From assembly GCA_026120185.1 (NCBI GenBank), contig JANUWF010000008.1, positions 1,860,001 to 1,924,000 of the forward strand: a stretch of DNA of 64,000 nucleotides, in the 5' to 3' direction. The DNA is from Voacanga thouarsii. Lineage: Eukaryota > Streptophyta > Magnoliopsida > Gentianales > Apocynaceae. The number at the start of each line of letters is the position of its first letter. Position 1 is the stretch's first letter. The notes beneath the pieces were generated by a model. That model made no database searches. It had not been told where the DNA came from and saw nothing but the letters and a program-made list of their open reading frames with translations. Of the stretch, positions 61,243 to 64,000 are shown one piece after another. Made by a program: the position numbers and the translations under genes.

Positions 61243-61247
<5 letters not shown>
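59353..61247 (+). repeat. Chromovirus LTR, 3' part only, plus strand
   Basis: Ends GTAGTAGGGTGTTACA. It shares the conserved LTR block (AACGTTGAGCACTCAATAAG at about 60412; TTATAAAGACCCC at about 61171) with the other chromovirus LTRs. The first ~590 bp are ATT/ACT-rich simple sequence, comparable to 9460-9760. The 5' half is missing because Copia-B LTR3 abuts at 59352. It is a different copy from 36915-40281, since the two overlap in content by more than 1 kb. Confidence 0.8.

Positions 61248-61273
<26 letters not shown>
61246..61273 (+). repeat. (CA)n microsatellite
   Basis: About 14 CA units directly after the LTR end TGTTACA; it hides any target duplication there. Confidence 0.95.
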
Positions 61274-61276
<3 letters not shown>

Positions 61277-61500
61277 TAGGGACTAATTTACAAAATTTTA
61301 TGAGGTCATATTATAAACTTTTAAAATTTATGGATCAATTTCTAAATTTTTTGAGGTCGCATTGTAAATATTCAAAAAAATTAGGGATCAATTTGTAATT
61401 TTTGGGGTCATATTGTAAATATTCAAAAAATTAGGGACTAATTCAAAAAAATTAGGGCCATATTATAAATATTTAAAAATTTTAGGGATAAATGCAAAAT
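61274..61500. repeat. ~53-bp minisatellite, left block
   Basis: About four diverged units of the type AGGGACTAATTTACAAAATTT ... GTCATATTGTAAATATT. The same unit returns on the far side of the 152-bp satellite (63406-63776). Confidence 0.8.
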
Positions 61501-63405
<1,905 letters not shown>

Positions 63406-63776
63406 TAAGGGCTAATTTGCAAAATTTTTTGGTCATATTGTATATAATTAAAAAGTTAAGAAGCAATTTGTAAAATTTTTCGTGGTCATATTGTACATAT
63501 ATCAAAATTTAGGGACCATTTTACAAATTTTTTGAGGTTATTTTGCAATTATACAAAATTTAAAGACCAATTTACAAAATTTTTAGAGTCATATTGTAAA
63601 TATTTAAAAATTTAAGGAGCAATTTATAAAATTTTTCGTGGTCATATTGTACATATTTCAAAATTTAGGGACCATTTTACAAATTTTTTGAGGTTATTTT
63701 GCAATTATACAAAATTTAAAGACCAATTTACAAATTTTTTAGAGTCATATTGTAAATATTTAAAAATTTAAGGATA
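63406..63776. repeat. ~53-bp minisatellite, right block, with a three-unit higher-order repeat
   Basis: Seven or so units of the same family as 61274-61500. Two consecutive three-unit blocks (starting about 63459 and 63614) are nearly identical over about 150 bp, each with the words TTTTTCGTGGTCATATTGTA, GAGGTTATTTTGCAATTATA and TTTAGAGTCATATTGTAAAT. Confidence 0.88.
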
Positions 63777-64000
63777 GGTATTAGCTAGGAAATGCTAATT
63801 TTGTAGCTAAAAGTATAGTTAATTGTGGTAAAGTTAATATTTTTAGCTAGGAAATAATTTTTTGTCACTGATGATACATCATTAGCGAGGAAAATTTAGG
63901 TAGGAAATTACTTTTCGTTGCGGATGATGTATCATTAGCAAGGAAATTTAAATTTTCCTCGCTAATACACCTATTTCCTAGCTAAAGCCATCACTTTTAA
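63777..64000. mobile_element. Possible CACTA-type transposon subterminal region, partial
   Basis: Short motifs recur in both orientations: TTAGCGAGGAAA (63893), TTAGCAAGGAAA (63935), TTTCCTCGCTAATA (63953), TAGCTAGGAAAT (63782, 63843) and TTTCCTAGCTAA (63973). The word GATGATACATCATTAGCGAGG is partly repeated as GATGATGTATCATTAGCAAGG. Dense, inverted, short motifs of this kind occur near the ends of plant CACTA elements, but no CACTA terminus is visible before the window ends. Confidence 0.4.

Overview
This window looks like repeat-rich nuclear DNA from a flowering plant, most likely a eudicot (an inference). It is AT-rich. Every recognisable coding remnant belongs to an LTR retrotransposon of the Ty1/copia or Ty3/gypsy (chromovirus) type. 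I found no host gene, no tRNA or rRNA gene, no CRISPR array, and no open reading frame that argues for a new cellular system. Almost all coding sequence is broken by stops and frameshifts. The biology here is the nesting and recombination of the elements.

Layout, left to right. (1) 1-1909: the 3' part of a minus-strand copia element, Copia-A (accessory ORF, RNase H, end of reverse transcriptase). (2) 1910-35499: a minus-strand chromovirus inserted into the Copia-A reverse transcriptase, with the same 5-bp duplication CTAAG on both sides. Its LTRs are 1910-5391 and 32214-35499. Its interior has been hit by a 4.3-kb chromovirus solo LTR (6779-11064), a 1.7-kb solo LTR of family D (12751-14442) and a full-length plus-strand Sirevirus-like copia element, Copia-C (14631-31258, duplication CATGC). 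Copia-C carries another D solo LTR (21043-27044), which itself carries another chromovirus solo LTR (21823-26064). Nesting is therefore five elements deep. (3) 35500-36914: Copia-A resumes (start of reverse transcriptase, integrase). (4) 36915-40281: a plus-strand chromovirus LTR that cuts Copia-A again.

(5) 40282-59352: a minus-strand three-LTR, two-interior copia array, Copia-B: LTR1, interior B1, LTR2, interior B2, LTR3. B1 carries solo LTRs at 43513-44961 (family E) and 46009-47729 (family D). LTR2 looks like a hybrid: its left half resembles LTR1 and its right half resembles LTR3. The two outer flanks are different chromovirus LTR pieces with no matching duplication. Together these suggest that two separate insertions recombined through their LTRs and lost the DNA between them. 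(6) 59353-61247: the 3' half of another chromovirus LTR. (7) 61246-63776: a (CA)n run, then a 152-bp satellite of about 12 copies bracketed on both sides by a ~53-bp minisatellite. (8) 63777-64000: inverted motifs resembling the subterminal repeats of CACTA DNA transposons, running off the window.

The elements work together only as a record of events. Copia-A is oldest, then the chromovirus, then Copia-C, then the D solo LTR inside it, then the chromovirus solo LTR inside that. Six solo LTRs show that LTR-LTR recombination has been frequent. Family names are inferred from motifs, PBS, PPT and gene order, not from database searches.
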